A stretch of DNA of 64,000 nt from Burkholderiales bacterium (GCA_016790165.1 JAEUPL010000006.1:124001-188000), one strand, 5' to 3'; positions 1-9,075 are shown, counted from the stretch's first letter. Numbers and translations are program-made. The notes: generated by a model from the sequence alone, not told the origin.

Positions 1-185
1 CCGCACACGCGCCGCGCAACGTCCGATCGCCCGCAACGAATGCCCAGAGCCGCCCGGCACAAACACGTCCCGGTGGGAGCGCGTCGAAGCCACGGACGGG
101 TCGCGAATTTGCCCGCTAACGGGCTCGCCCCGCCCGAACTGTGCGGGCGCAACTCGTCGCGTCGATTCCACTGATCGCGACGCAG
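1..185. other. intergenic left edge, no gene seen
   Basis: No reading frame here looks like a gene. The stretch is GC-rich with short inverted repeats, and the 124-bp repeat starts directly after it. A gene 3' end beyond the window edge cannot be excluded. Confidence 0.5.
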
Positions 186-309
186 TAACAGCTTTCAGTG
201 TATATCGGCAGTCATACGGCGATAGCGCCACATTTTTCTGCCAAGTCGACTTGGTTAATAATCGGGTCCGAACGTCCATTTGACGGTCGATGTACTCAAA
301 AAGCTGTTG
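186..309. repeat. 124-bp palindromic repeat, copy R1
   Basis: The left end reads TAACAGCTTT, the centre is CCAAGTCGACTTGG (242-255) and the right end is AAAGCTGTTG (300-309). The two ends are near inverted repeats of each other. The left half, reverse complemented, aligns well with the right half of copy R2 (GTCGACTT, CAGAAAAA, GCTATCG, GAAAGCTGTT in the same order and spacing). It lies 13 nt beyond the stop codon of the minus-strand VOC gene. Confidence 0.85.
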
Positions 310-322
310 CGAAACGTCGGAC

Positions 323-715
323 TCACCTCGTCAAGACACGAAGCTGGAACACATTGCCCTCGGGATCGTAGCCGTCGCAGTGGAGGAACCCGGCCTGCGA
401 CCACGCGCGGGCGTCCGGGAAGACCGCGCCGCCCAGCCGGTCTGCAGCGTCGCGCGCGAGCGTCAGGCTGCGCGCGGGGAGCACGAGCTTGATCGGTGTG
501 TCTTCGCGGATATCCGGCGGGGTCGCAATGTGGATGCTCGCGGCGATGTGCGCCGGGATGCCGTGCACGACCAACTCAAAATCGGCCGATGGACTGCGCA
601 GCCTTACCCATGAGGTGTCGGCCTCCGCGACGTGCAAATCGGCCACGGCCTCGTAAAACGAAGCAACGCGCGCCACATTGTTCGCATAGAGCACTGCGCC
701 GAAGCTGTTCGTCAC
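323..715 (-). CDS. VOC-fold glyoxalase-like protein
   Basis: A 130-residue single-module vicinal-oxygen-chelate protein. The N-terminus (FGAVLYANNVARVASFYEAV) and the C-terminal DPEGNVFQL motif are the usual start and end of a glyoxalase/bleomycin-resistance fold. Such proteins bind a divalent metal or a small ligand; the substrate cannot be told. The start is placed at the GTG at 715 because GGAG lies 6 nt upstream; an in-frame GTG at 733 is the alternative. Repeat R1 lies just beyond its stop. The next gene upstream on the same strand is a GNAT acetyltransferase 33 bp away, so the two may be co-transcribed. Confidence 0.75.
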   Translation of the reverse strand: MTNSFGAVLYANNVARVASFYEAVADLHVAEADTSWVRLRSPSADFELVVHGIPAHIAASIHIATPPDIREDTPIKLVLPARSLTLARDAADRLGGAVFPDARAWSQAGFLHCDGYDPEGNVFQLRVLTR

Positions 716-748
716 TGGAGACTCCGCGTGCACGACGGCAACTACCGA

Positions 749-1177
749 TCAGAGTGGCCGAGCGTAGACATCCGGACGGTGCAACTCCATGTACCGATCC
801 GGTTTGGCGATCGACTGAAACCCATACTTGTTGTACAGACCCTGTGCGTCCCGTGTCACCAGCAGCATGCGGCGCAGCCCTTGGAGGTCTGGATGCTGCA
901 TCACGTGATCCATCAGCATCGTTGAGAGTCCGCGTCCACGATGCGCTTCGAGCACGTAGACATCCGCCAGGTACGCGAACGTGGCGCGATCGGTCACCAT
1001 ACGTGCAAAACCAACCTGCGCGCCGTCGCACAGCACAGCGAAGCAGAGGGAATGCTGGATCGCACGCTCGATCACGCTGCGCGGCACGCCCGGTGACCAG
1101 TAGCTCGTCGACAAAAAAGCATGAATGGCACCGATATCGAAGCGCGATGAATCGGTGGTGACTTCGTAGATCGGCAT
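749..1177 (-). CDS. GNAT family N-acetyltransferase
   Basis: 142 residues with a GNAT core: the LADVYVLEAHRGRGLSTMLM segment holds the V-x-x-x-x-R-G-x-G-x acetyl-CoA pyrophosphate loop, followed by a C-terminal part with YNKYGF, typical of the last strand. It should move an acetyl group from acetyl-CoA to an amine, substrate unknown. GAGGTAGAAG just before the ATG is a good ribosome site. It sits between the VOC gene and the isochorismatase-like gene, all on the minus strand with short gaps, so one transcript is likely. Confidence 0.8.
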   Translation of the reverse strand: MPIYEVTTDSSRFDIGAIHAFLSTSYWSPGVPRSVIERAIQHSLCFAVLCDGAQVGFARMVTDRATFAYLADVYVLEAHRGRGLSTMLMDHVMQHPDLQGLRRMLLVTRDAQGLYNKYGFQSIAKPDRYMELHRPDVYARPL

Positions 1178-1184
1178 GCTGCTT

Positions 1185-1850
1185 CTACCTCAAAGCGTTA
1201 ACCACACGCTGCGTGGTCGATACCGATCCACACATTTGTGCGACCCATTGCAGTGCCATTCGCTGCTCGGCCTCGCTGTAGTCGCCGAGTGCGTCGGCCA
1301 CCATCGTCATCTGATAGTTTCGCATGTAGCCATCCATGCAGCTCACCATCACGCCATGGTGGGCAAACACCCCACAGATCACCACCTGATCGCGGTGCAT
1401 CTTGCGCAGCGTGGGTTCCAGTTCCGTATCAAAAAAGGCACTGTGACGCGGCTTGTGAACGATGTACTCGTCCGCACGCGGGGCGAGAGTGGCGACGATC
1501 TGGCAATCATGATCGCTGACATGTGCGGCATTCAGCCCGTCCCCCCACACCGTCAAACCAAGTCCCCGCTCGAAGCGCGACCGGGCGCGTTCGCCTCGGC
1601 AGAACACCACGGGCAATCGGGCATCGCGAAACGCGCCCACCAGCGTTTCGACATTGCGCAGCAGAGGCGAGGCATCCACGAAAAGGTCGACCCAGTAGTT
1701 CTGCATGTCGTGCACAAGCAGGATTACGCGGTCACGATTGAGTTGCCAGTGAATTTTGTTGTATGCAATGCATTCCTCACCAGGCAATGCGTAGGGCGGG
1801 ATCGGATTGCGGGCGAGGGTGCGTTGCGAGTTGATGCTGGTTGCGGTCAT
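1185..1850 (-). CDS. isochorismatase-family hydrolase, EntB/PhzD-like
   Basis: 221 residues. The catalytic Asp (LLVHDMQNYW, about residue 48) and Lys (HKPRHSAF) of the isochorismatase fold are present. The loop that carries the nucleophilic Cys in cysteine hydrolases reads GVFAHHGVMVSCMDGY, which aligns with the EntB/PhzD loop GVYAHIGC and puts Gly at the nucleophile position. That favours a vinyl-ether hydrolase of isochorismate type over an amidase. No siderophore or phenazine genes are nearby, so the substrate is open. The start is set at the ATG at 1850; an in-frame extension to 1928 lacks family similarity. It ends 7 bp before the GNAT start. Confidence 0.75.
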   Translation of the reverse strand: MTATSINSQRTLARNPIPPYALPGEECIAYNKIHWQLNRDRVILLVHDMQNYWVDLFVDASPLLRNVETLVGAFRDARLPVVFCRGERARSRFERGLGLTVWGDGLNAAHVSDHDCQIVATLAPRADEYIVHKPRHSAFFDTELEPTLRKMHRDQVVICGVFAHHGVMVSCMDGYMRNYQMTMVADALGDYSEAEQRMALQWVAQMCGSVSTTQRVVNALR

Positions 1851-1948
1851 GATGCGCTGCGGTTTGATGCGAGAGTAACGTATCCTTGCCGATGCTGCAG
1901 CGCGCGTGGCGTGCTGCGGCGCCATCAAGAGAAACGAAAGGCCAACGC

Positions 1949-2797
1949 ATGAATGACTCTTCGCGGTCGCTCGCGGGACGCATCGCGCTGATCACTGGCG
2001 GCAACAGTGGCATCGGTTTAGTCACCGCCCGCGAACTGGCGCAACAGGGCGCACAGGTGTTCGTCGCCTGTCGCTCGAAAGACAAAGGTCAGGCTGCCGT
2101 CAACGACATACAGCGCGCGACGCGCAACGAGGCGGTGGAATTTCTGGCGCTTGATCTCGGTGATTTTGCCTCGGTGCGACGTTGCGCAAAGGACTTTCTC
2201 GCCAGAGACGTACCGCTGCATCTGTTGATCAACAACGCCGGGCTGGCGGGCGCAAAGGGGTTAACCGCGTCGGGCTTCGAGCTGGCGTTCGGCACCAATC
2301 ATCTCGGACACTTTCTACTGACACAGCTCCTGCTTGACCGCATCAAGGCGTCAGCGCCGGCGCGCATCGTCACGGTGGCGAGCCGTGCCCACACCCGCGT
2401 GTCCGGCTTGAAGCTTGATAACGTGAAGGAATCGACCTCGGGCAAAGCCGGGTTGCCGGAATACGCGCGCTCAAAGCTCGCCAACGTGCTGTTCAGTGCC
2501 GAATTGGGGCGACGCCTCGCCGGTACCGGGGTTACGACTTACTCGCTGCATCCCGGCGTCGTGGCGACGGACGTTTGGCGGGAATTACCCGGCTTTCTGC
2601 AGCCCGTGGTCAAGCTGATGATGATTTCATCGGAGGAGGGGGCGAAGACGACGCTCTACTGCGCCACGGCGCCTGCGGCTGCGAATGAAACCGGGCTTTA
2701 CTACGACAAGTGCAGGGCGATTGCGCCTAGTCGTGCCGGCGGCGATGCCGAACTCGCGGCAGAGCTTTGGCGCCGCAGCGAAACGTGGGTGGCATAG
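1949..2797 (+). CDS. short-chain dehydrogenase/reductase, retinol-dehydrogenase type
   Basis: 282 residues with a classical SDR layout: nucleotide loop TGGNSGIG near residue 16, NNAG, the catalytic Ser in TVASRAH, and YARSKLAN with the Y-x-x-x-K pair. The long C-terminal part with HPGVV and a substrate cap resembles retinol dehydrogenase/WWOX-like SDRs, which are often predicted in bacteria without a known substrate. The ATG at 1949 follows GAAACGAAAGG. It is divergent from the isochorismatase-like gene (98 bp apart) and convergent with livF, 8 bp away. Confidence 0.85.
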   Translation: MNDSSRSLAGRIALITGGNSGIGLVTARELAQQGAQVFVACRSKDKGQAAVNDIQRATRNEAVEFLALDLGDFASVRRCAKDFLARDVPLHLLINNAGLAGAKGLTASGFELAFGTNHLGHFLLTQLLLDRIKASAPARIVTVASRAHTRVSGLKLDNVKESTSGKAGLPEYARSKLANVLFSAELGRRLAGTGVTTYSLHPGVVATDVWRELPGFLQPVVKLMMISSEEGAKTTLYCATAPAAANETGLYYDKCRAIAPSRAGGDAELAAELWRRSETWVA

Positions 2798-2805
2798 CGA
2801 CGGCG

Positions 2806-3519
2806 CTACACACCAATCAGTGCGTGCAACCGATCCTGTTGCGCGGAGATTTCAGCCGAGGTTCCGGTCATCACAACCCGACCTTTTTCGAGACCCGTGT
2901 GGTGATCGGCGAGCGGCAGCAAGGCGCGCAGATCCTTGTCAATCACCAGCATCGCGAGTTTTTCGCTCTTGAGTTTGCCGAGCGCGCGCCAGATGTCCAT
3001 CCGCACCAGTGGGGCGAGCCCTTCGGTCGCTTCATCCAGAATTAGCAGGCGCGGATTGGTCATCAGCGCGCGGCCGATCGCCAGCATCTGCTGTTCGCCA
3101 CCGGAAAGCGTGCCGGCCATCTGAGTCATGCGTTCGCCGAGGCGCGGGAAGAACGCGACCACGCGATCTATGGTCCACGCTGCAGCAACTGCATCTTGCG
3201 GCGGCCTTGCCGTTGCGACCAGATTTTCTCGAATGGTGAGTGTGGGAAACACCTGGCGTCCCTCTGGCACCAACCCGAGCCCCAACTTGCCGATGACGTG
3301 CGCTGGCGCACCGGCGACGGCCTTGCCGTTGAATTCGATCTGGCCAGAGGTGGGTTTGAGCCAGCCACACAGGCATTTCACCAGTGTGCTCTTGCCCATG
3401 CCGTTGCGACCGAGCAGGGTCGCGACTTCGCCCTCGCGAATCGCGAGATTGACGTCGAAGAGCACGTTGCTCGCGCCGTAGCCAGCGCATAGCCGGTCCA
3501 CTTTCAGCAACGCGCTCAT
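2806..3519 (-). CDS. livF: branched-chain-type ABC transporter ATPase LivF
   Basis: 237-residue ATP-binding subunit: Walker A GRNGMGKST, signature TLSGGEQQ and Walker B LLILDEATEGLAPL, the last being typical of LivF. It is the final gene of the minus-strand livK-dehydrogenase-livHMGF run and overlaps livG by 4 bp (ATGA). With LivG it should energise uptake through LivH and LivM. Because the transporter is interleaved with 3-hydroxyanthranilate catabolic genes, the cargo is probably an aromatic acid or related compound and not a branched-chain amino acid; that is inference. Confidence 0.93.
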   Translation of the reverse strand: MSALLKVDRLCAGYGASNVLFDVNLAIREGEVATLLGRNGMGKSTLVKCLCGWLKPTSGQIEFNGKAVAGAPAHVIGKLGLGLVPEGRQVFPTLTIRENLVATARPPQDAVAAAWTIDRVVAFFPRLGERMTQMAGTLSGGEQQMLAIGRALMTNPRLLILDEATEGLAPLVRMDIWRALGKLKSEKLAMLVIDKDLRALLPLADHHTGLEKGRVVMTGTSAEISAQQDRLHALIGV

Positions 3520-4259
3520 ACCGTTTCTCCCAGATACGCCGCCCGAACTTCCGCGTTGTTGCGTATGCCCGCTGGCGTGTCGGTCGCGATGATGCGGCCG
3601 TAAACCAGCACGCTCACACGATCGGCCAACGCAAACACGGCCTCCATGTCGTGCTCGACCAGCAGCATCGGGTAGCGCCCCCGCAGTGACTGCAGTAGCG
3701 CAATGATCGCAGTGGACTCGCCCTGGCTCATGCCGGCCAGCGGTTCGTCGAGAAGCAACAGCTTCGGCTCGGTCGCCAGCGCCATCGCGATTTCCAGTTG
3801 CCGTTGTTCGCCGTGCGCCATGGTGCCGACCGTCGCGTGATGCATTGCACCGAGGCCGACCGTGACCAGCGCCGCTGTCGCCTTGGTCATCGCCGTCGCG
3901 TCATCGTGCGCGTTGCGCCAGAAACGGAAGTTGTGCCGCTGGCGGGCGTTGACAGCCAGCAGCACGTTGTCGAGTGCGGTGAATTCTTTCGCGAGCTGGG
4001 TGACCTGATAAGTGCGCGCGAGCCCTAGCTGCGCGCGTTGATGGGTGCGCACCGCGGTCACGTCTTGATCAAACATCAGGACCTGACCTTCGTCAGACGC
4101 AATCTCGCCTGCGAGCTGGCCAATGAGCGTGCTCTTGCCGGCGCCATTCGGACCGATGATCGCGTGGATTTCACCGGGTTCGACGGTCAATGAGACGTGA
4201 TCGGTTGCCAGCACCCCGCCAAAGCGCTTGACCAGCGACCGGGTCACCAGCGCGCTCAT
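3516..4259 (-). CDS. livG: branched-chain-type ABC transporter ATPase LivG
   Basis: 247 residues: Walker A GPNGAGKST, signature region MAHGEQRQLEIAMAL (the usual S-G-G is replaced by A-H-G, as is frequent in LivG proteins) and Walker B LLLDEPLAGM, followed by LLVEHDMEAVF. This is the second ATPase of the Liv-type importer. It overlaps livM upstream by 4 bp and livF downstream by 4 bp, a strong sign of translational coupling. Confidence 0.93.
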   Translation of the reverse strand: MSALVTRSLVKRFGGVLATDHVSLTVEPGEIHAIIGPNGAGKSTLIGQLAGEIASDEGQVLMFDQDVTAVRTHQRAQLGLARTYQVTQLAKEFTALDNVLLAVNARQRHNFRFWRNAHDDATAMTKATAALVTVGLGAMHHATVGTMAHGEQRQLEIAMALATEPKLLLLDEPLAGMSQGESTAIIALLQSLRGRYPMLLVEHDMEAVFALADRVSVLVYGRIIATDTPAGIRNNAEVRAAYLGETV

Positions 4260-5257
4260 CGTGAATCTCCACGACCGGCGCGCAACGAGCCGAACACGCC
4301 ACGCTTGAGCGCCAGCGCAACGACAAAGATGAACAATCCCAGCAGCAGCATCCAGTTCGCCTTGTAGTCAGGCATCGCTATTTCAACGAGACTGGGCAGC
4401 AATTCCTCAAGCGCCAGCAGGATGATGGCACCGACCACCGGGCCGAACACCGTCCCGATGCCTCCAAGAATCACGATGACGATGAGTTCACCCGACAGCG
4501 TCCACGCACCATAAGACGGCGAGGCGAACTTCGTCAGGTTGGCCAGCAACACGCCGGCGACGGCGCAGATGACCGCCGAGACAACGTAGGCCGTCAACTG
4601 ATAGCGGAACACCGGGTGTCCGAGTGCCGTGGCGCGCCGTGCATTTGCCTTGGTCGCACGTAACACCAGGCCGAATGGGCTGAGCACCGTCCGCCACGAG
4701 AGGTAGAGCGTAAGCACGAGGGTGACGAGCGCGACGTAGTACAGCGTCGTCGGGTTGGACAAGTCGTAGAGCCCGGCAACGCTGCGCTCGGCCACCGTCA
4801 GTCCGTCGTCACCGCCGTAGTCCTTTAGCCCCACCGCGCCGAAGTAAAGCATCTGCGCGAACGCGAGTGTGATCATGATGAACGCGATGCCACTGGTGCG
4901 CAATGCGACCGCACCGACGCCTGCCGCGAGGACCGCAGCAGTCGCTGCCGCAATCGCAAGGTGCGTCCAACCTGAGGTCACGCCGTGCGACGCCGGGATG
5001 GCCACCGCATAGGCGCCAAGCATCACGTACATCGCGTGGCCCAGGCTCACCATTCCGCCAAAGCCAAGGATGAAGTTGAGGCCGACCGCCGCCAGCGCGT
5101 AGATCAGTACGCGCGTTCCGAAACTCACGTAGTAGTCGGAGCCCAGCATACCGGTGATCGCCGGGAGCAGAGCGAGGGCAGCCAGAACAACCAGCGCGAC
5201 CAGCGTGCGCGGGGCTGTCCAGTGAATGGGCTCCGGGAACCACAGGTTACCGTTCAT
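4256..5257 (-). CDS. livM: branched-chain-type ABC transporter permease LivM
   Basis: 333 residues and highly hydrophobic with about nine to ten membrane segments. The LNFILGFGGMVSLGHA segment is the conserved LivM/LivH signature, and GGIGTVFGPVVGA lies near the C-terminus. It forms the membrane channel with LivH. Its start overlaps the livH stop (ATGA) and its stop overlaps livG. Confidence 0.93.
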   Translation of the reverse strand: MNGNLWFPEPIHWTAPRTLVALVVLAALALLPAITGMLGSDYYVSFGTRVLIYALAAVGLNFILGFGGMVSLGHAMYVMLGAYAVAIPASHGVTSGWTHLAIAAATAAVLAAGVGAVALRTSGIAFIMITLAFAQMLYFGAVGLKDYGGDDGLTVAERSVAGLYDLSNPTTLYYVALVTLVLTLYLSWRTVLSPFGLVLRATKANARRATALGHPVFRYQLTAYVVSAVICAVAGVLLANLTKFASPSYGAWTLSGELIVIVILGGIGTVFGPVVGAIILLALEELLPSLVEIAMPDYKANWMLLLGLFIFVVALALKRGVFGSLRAGRGDSR

Positions 5258-6183
5258 CGCGTGGCCCCCGCATTGGCAGGAAAGAGCCCCTGCGGTTTCA
5301 ACGCCAGAACGACCGCCATGAACAGGTAGATCAACATGGAGGCGAGCGCCGGACCCGCCGCATCCGCCGTGTTGCGTTCAAACAGGGTGCGCATGACAGT
5401 CGGCATGAAGGCCCGTCCCAGCGTGTCCACAACGCCAACGATCAGCGCCGCATAGAACGCGCCGCGGATCGAGCCGAGGCCGCCGATGATGATCACCACC
5501 AGCGTGAGGATGAGCACCGGTTCGCCCATGCCCGGCTGCACGGACACGATCGGGCCGGCCATGACGCCCGCGAGACCGGCGAGCGCGGCGCCCAGCGCGA
5601 ACACCAGCGTGTTAAGCCACTTGATGTTGACGCCGAGGGCGGCCACCATGTTCGAGTTCGTCGCTCCAGCGCGGATGAGCATGCCCACGCGCGTTTTCTG
5701 GATCAACAGGTAAAGCCCCGCCGCGACGGCAATGCCCGCGGCGATGATGGCGAGCCGATACGCGGGGTACGTGATGCCTCCGATACTCACCGTGTCCGCC
5801 AGCGCGGCGGGCACCTGCATGAACACCGAGGACGGTCCCCAAAGGATGCGGATCAGTTCGTTGAAGAACAGGATCAAACCGAAGGTCGCCAGTACCTGAT
5901 CCAGGTGATCGCGCTCGTAGAGTTTGGTTAACGCGAAGCGATCAAGCATCAACCCGACCACGCCCGCGCCGACGACTGCGGCAAGGAGCCCGAGCAGGAA
6001 TGAATCGGTGCGCGCAAACACCGCTGCGCCGAAATACGCCCCCAACATATAGAGCGACCCGTGAGCGAGATTGACAAAGCTCATGATGCCGAACACCAGC
6101 GTGAGGCCTGCCGCAAGCAAGAACAGCAGTACGCCCAGCTGGACGCCATTGAGCAACTGGGAGAAAAGCAGCTGCGAGGTCAC
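5254..6183 (-). CDS. livH: branched-chain-type ABC transporter permease LivH
   Basis: 309-residue permease with the LivH motif FGIMSFVNLAHG early on and GGLGSIRGAF in the second half. The GTG at 6183 is chosen as start because it overlaps the TGA of the upstream dehydrogenase (GTGA) and gives the normal N-terminus (TSQLLFSQLLNGVQLG). The in-frame ATG at 6300 would add 39 charged residues that lie inside the dehydrogenase gene. Position and overlaps place it in one operon with the dehydrogenase and livMGF. Confidence 0.92.
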   Translation of the reverse strand: MTSQLLFSQLLNGVQLGVLLFLLAAGLTLVFGIMSFVNLAHGSLYMLGAYFGAAVFARTDSFLLGLLAAVVGAGVVGLMLDRFALTKLYERDHLDQVLATFGLILFFNELIRILWGPSSVFMQVPAALADTVSIGGITYPAYRLAIIAAGIAVAAGLYLLIQKTRVGMLIRAGATNSNMVAALGVNIKWLNTLVFALGAALAGLAGVMAGPIVSVQPGMGEPVLILTLVVIIIGGLGSIRGAFYAALIVGVVDTLGRAFMPTVMRTLFERNTADAAGPALASMLIYLFMAVVLALKPQGLFPANAGATR

Positions 6184-7643
6184 AACTTCACGCACACGGT
6201 ACGGGTTTCCGAATAGAAATCGAGCGAATGTTCGCCGCCTTCGCGACCAATCCCCGACAGGCCACTGCCGCCAAACGGCGTGCGCAGATCGCGCAGCCAC
6301 CAGCTGTTGATCCAGACCAGGCCGACGTCAATGCGCTCAGCAACGCGGTGAGCGCGCGCCAGATTTTGTGTCCATACGGTCGTTGACAGACCGTAACGCG
6401 TGTCGTTGGCGCGGCGGATCACTTCGTCCTCGCTATCGAATGGCGCGATGTTGCAGCACGGGCCGAAAATTTCTTCGCGCATTACGCTCGCGCTGTCGTC
6501 GAGCCCTGTCCAGATCGTGGGTTGCACCCAGGCGCCGTTCGCGAGCGTGGTCGGCATGGCGGGGACACCGCCACCGGTGACCACAGTGGCGCCCTCGTCG
6601 ACGGCTCTGCGGAAGTAGGCAAGCACCTTGTCGCGATGTTCCTGCGAGATCAATGGACCGAAGGTCGTCCCCGGGTCCATCGGGTCACCGATCACCAGCG
6701 CCTGCGCTCGCTCCTTCATCGCAGCGACGAAGCGATCAAAGACCGGACGTTCGACGTACACACGCTCAGTGCCGAGACAAACCTGTCCGCTGTTGAGAAA
6801 CGCGGAGCGCATGATGCCGTCAACGGCGGCGTCAAAGTCACAGTCGGCGAACACGATGCCGGCGTTCTTGCCTCCGAGCTCAAACGAAACCGGCCGCGTG
6901 CCCTCGGCCGCCGCCTTCATGATGGCAGTGCCGGTCCGCGTCTCTCCCGTGAAGGTGATTGCCGCGACTTCCGGGTGCCGCGTCAAAAATTCGCCTGCGG
7001 AGTTGGGCCCAAAGCCGTGCACCACGTTGATCACACCATCGGGGATGCCGGCCTCCTTCGCGATCTGGGCCAGCATCGTTGCCGTCGTCGGCGTTTCTTC
7101 GGACGGTTTGACCACTACGGTGTTGCCACAGGCGAGCGCCGGGCCGAGCTTCCAGGTCACATTCAAAAACGGCAAGTTCCAGGGGCAGATCACGGCGATT
7201 ACCCCCTTCGGTCGGCGCAGCGTGTAATTCAGCGCGCCCCGTCCGTCCGGCGTCGACGTCCGATACGAGGCTTCGTGCGCCGCTTTCACCATGTCGATGA
7301 AGACGCGGAAATTGGCTGCGCCGCGTGGAATGTCTAGGCCCTGTGCCAGCGCGACCGGCTTACCCGTATCGGCGATTTCGGCGCGCAGCAATTGATCCGT
7401 TTTGCTATCGAGCGCGTCGGCAAGCTTGTGGAGCAAGTTCGCACGCGCAGCGATGTCCATCGTGCCCCAGGGGCCGCGCAGCGCATGCCTGGCTGCTGCA
7501 ACCGCGGCGGCGACCTCTGCCTCGCCCGCTTCGCTGACGCGCTGGACCAGCGTGCCGTCGGCGGAGGAGAGGCGATCAAAGGTCCGTCCGGACGCGGCCG
7601 TGACGGCGTGGCCGTTGATGAAGTTGAGAAGCGTTGGTTGCAT
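6180..7643 (-). CDS. nbaE: 2-aminomuconic 6-semialdehyde dehydrogenase (NbaE/AmnC type)
   Basis: 487-residue NAD-dependent aldehyde dehydrogenase: PWNLPFLNVTWK, catalytic Glu in FELGGKNAG, catalytic Cys in NSGQVCLGTERVYVE, and EIFGP. The RVYVE/PFGGSGLSGIGREGG pattern belongs to the 2-hydroxymuconic/2-aminomuconic semialdehyde dehydrogenase group. Genes for 3-HAA dioxygenase, ACMS decarboxylase and aminomuconate deaminase lie just upstream, so 2-aminomuconic semialdehyde is the likely substrate. It sits between livK and livH and shares a GTGA overlap with livH. The start is the ATG at 7643; a TTG one codon further upstream is less likely. Confidence 0.85.
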   Translation of the reverse strand: MQPTLLNFINGHAVTAASGRTFDRLSSADGTLVQRVSEAGEAEVAAAVAAARHALRGPWGTMDIAARANLLHKLADALDSKTDQLLRAEIADTGKPVALAQGLDIPRGAANFRVFIDMVKAAHEASYRTSTPDGRGALNYTLRRPKGVIAVICPWNLPFLNVTWKLGPALACGNTVVVKPSEETPTTATMLAQIAKEAGIPDGVINVVHGFGPNSAGEFLTRHPEVAAITFTGETRTGTAIMKAAAEGTRPVSFELGGKNAGIVFADCDFDAAVDGIMRSAFLNSGQVCLGTERVYVERPVFDRFVAAMKERAQALVIGDPMDPGTTFGPLISQEHRDKVLAYFRRAVDEGATVVTGGGVPAMPTTLANGAWVQPTIWTGLDDSASVMREEIFGPCCNIAPFDSEDEVIRRANDTRYGLSTTVWTQNLARAHRVAERIDVGLVWINSWWLRDLRTPFGGSGLSGIGREGGEHSLDFYSETRTVCVKL

Positions 7644-7796
7644 CAAACGGTACCCTATCGCGTTCGAGCTACAGCGGTTGCGCAGAGCGTGCCGCAGGCC
7701 GCGCGCAGTCAGTCCGTACCCACGGCGCTGGTTGGAGGCGCCGCTGCTGCGGGCAGCGTGCGCTGCCCGGTCTGTTGTGTTGCGACAGGTAAATCG

Positions 7797-8972
7797 TCAG
7801 AGGGCTTTCATGTTGCACTGCGCAGCGTACGCATCGACGTGATTCACCAGCGGCTTGGCGACCGTGCGCAGGCTCACGCGGCCCTTGCTGTCCTTGGCGA
7901 CGTCAAACATGTACATGTCCTGTATCGGAAACTGATTGTTACCAAACTTGAAATTGCCGCGGATCGACTTGAAGTCGGCCGCCTTCAGCGCTGCGTGGAA
8001 GGCCTTCTTGTCCTCAACCTTGCCCTTGACCTTGCGGATGGCACTGTCCAGCAGCTGGGCAGCGTCATAACTCTGGGCGGCGTACTGCGACGGAATGCGG
8101 TTGTACTTCTTCTCGAACGCGGCGACGAATTTTTGGTTCGCCTCGTTCGGGAAGTCAGGGCCCCAGAACGTACCCGAGAGCATGCCAATGGCGGCGTCAC
8201 GCAGCGCGGGCAGCGTGCTGCCGTCAACCGTTGACGTGCTCATGACGGTCATGCTCTTGTTGAGGCCCGCCTGCTGGAACTGCTTGACGAAGTTGACACC
8301 CAGTCCGCCCGGATAGAACACGTAGAGCGCATCAGGTTTCTTGCTCGCCACCTGTGCCAGTTCGGCCGAGAAGTCCTGCTGGTTCAACGGTGTGTAGATT
8401 TCGTCAGTGATCGTGCCACCCTTGAACGAGCGCTTGAATCCGGCAACGAAGTCCTTGCCGGCCTGGTAGTTGGGCGCCATGGCAATCACGTTCTTGTAGC
8501 CCTTGTCGCTCGCGTACTTGCCGACGACCTCGGCCTGGTTGTCGTTCTGCCAGGAAGTGCTGAAGAAATACGGCGAACACTGTGCACCAGCGACGGGAGA
8601 CGGGCCGGCGTTGGAGCCAATCAGGAACACGCCTTTATCGGTAATCTTTTTGTGCACCGCCATCATGATGTTCGAGAACGTGACGCCGGTGATGATTGGC
8701 ACCCTGTCCTTTTCGAGCAGCTTGTCGACGACCTGATTGGCGACGTCGGGCTTGAGCTGCGAGTCTTCCTTGATGACCTGTACGGGCACGCCCCCGAGTT
8801 TGCCGCCGTTCTGCTCGATCAGAAGCATCAGCGCGTCGTACTGGTCTTGCCCCAACGGGGCCTGGGGCCCGGAGAGCTCAGCCACGAATCCAATTTTGAG
8901 CGGTGTGGACTGCGCGAACGCCGCCCCCGAGACGATGCCGGCAGCCAGCAGCGCGACGACCAGTTTATGCAT
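7797..8972 (-). CDS. livK: periplasmic substrate-binding protein of the Liv-type transporter
   Basis: 391 residues. A cleavable signal peptide (MHKLVVALLAAGIVSGAAFAQ) is followed by a type I periplasmic binding fold opening with KIGFVAELSGPQAPLGQ. A good ribosome site, GGAGGAAA, precedes the ATG. It is the first gene of the transporter part of the cluster; 153 bp separate it from the dehydrogenase and 155 bp from the ACMS decarboxylase. Binding proteins of this family near aromatic genes often bind aromatic acids; the actual ligand is unknown. Confidence 0.9.
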   Translation of the reverse strand: MHKLVVALLAAGIVSGAAFAQSTPLKIGFVAELSGPQAPLGQDQYDALMLLIEQNGGKLGGVPVQVIKEDSQLKPDVANQVVDKLLEKDRVPIITGVTFSNIMMAVHKKITDKGVFLIGSNAGPSPVAGAQCSPYFFSTSWQNDNQAEVVGKYASDKGYKNVIAMAPNYQAGKDFVAGFKRSFKGGTITDEIYTPLNQQDFSAELAQVASKKPDALYVFYPGGLGVNFVKQFQQAGLNKSMTVMSTSTVDGSTLPALRDAAIGMLSGTFWGPDFPNEANQKFVAAFEKKYNRIPSQYAAQSYDAAQLLDSAIRKVKGKVEDKKAFHAALKAADFKSIRGNFKFGNNQFPIQDMYMFDVAKDSKGRVSLRTVAKPLVNHVDAYAAQCNMKAL

Positions 8973-9040
8973 GATATTTCCTCCGTTTTGCGATCCGTGG
9001 CCTACGGCCCGGCAATTTCAACAACAAATCTAGTTCATTC

Positions 9041-9075
9041 GGGCAAAAAATGCAACATAGTGCATTTTTTTGCCC
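9041..9075. promoter_or_regulatory. AT-rich inverted repeat upstream of livK
   Basis: Arms GGGCAAAAAATGCA (9041-9054) and TGCATTTTTTTGCCC (9061-9075) are perfect inverted repeats except for one extra A/T, separated by ACATAG. The site lies in the 155-bp gap between the ACMS decarboxylase stop and the livK start, where a promoter for livK-nbaE-livHMGF would be expected. It could be an operator (core TGCA-N6-TGCA) or a hairpin at the end of the upstream transcript. Confidence 0.55.
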
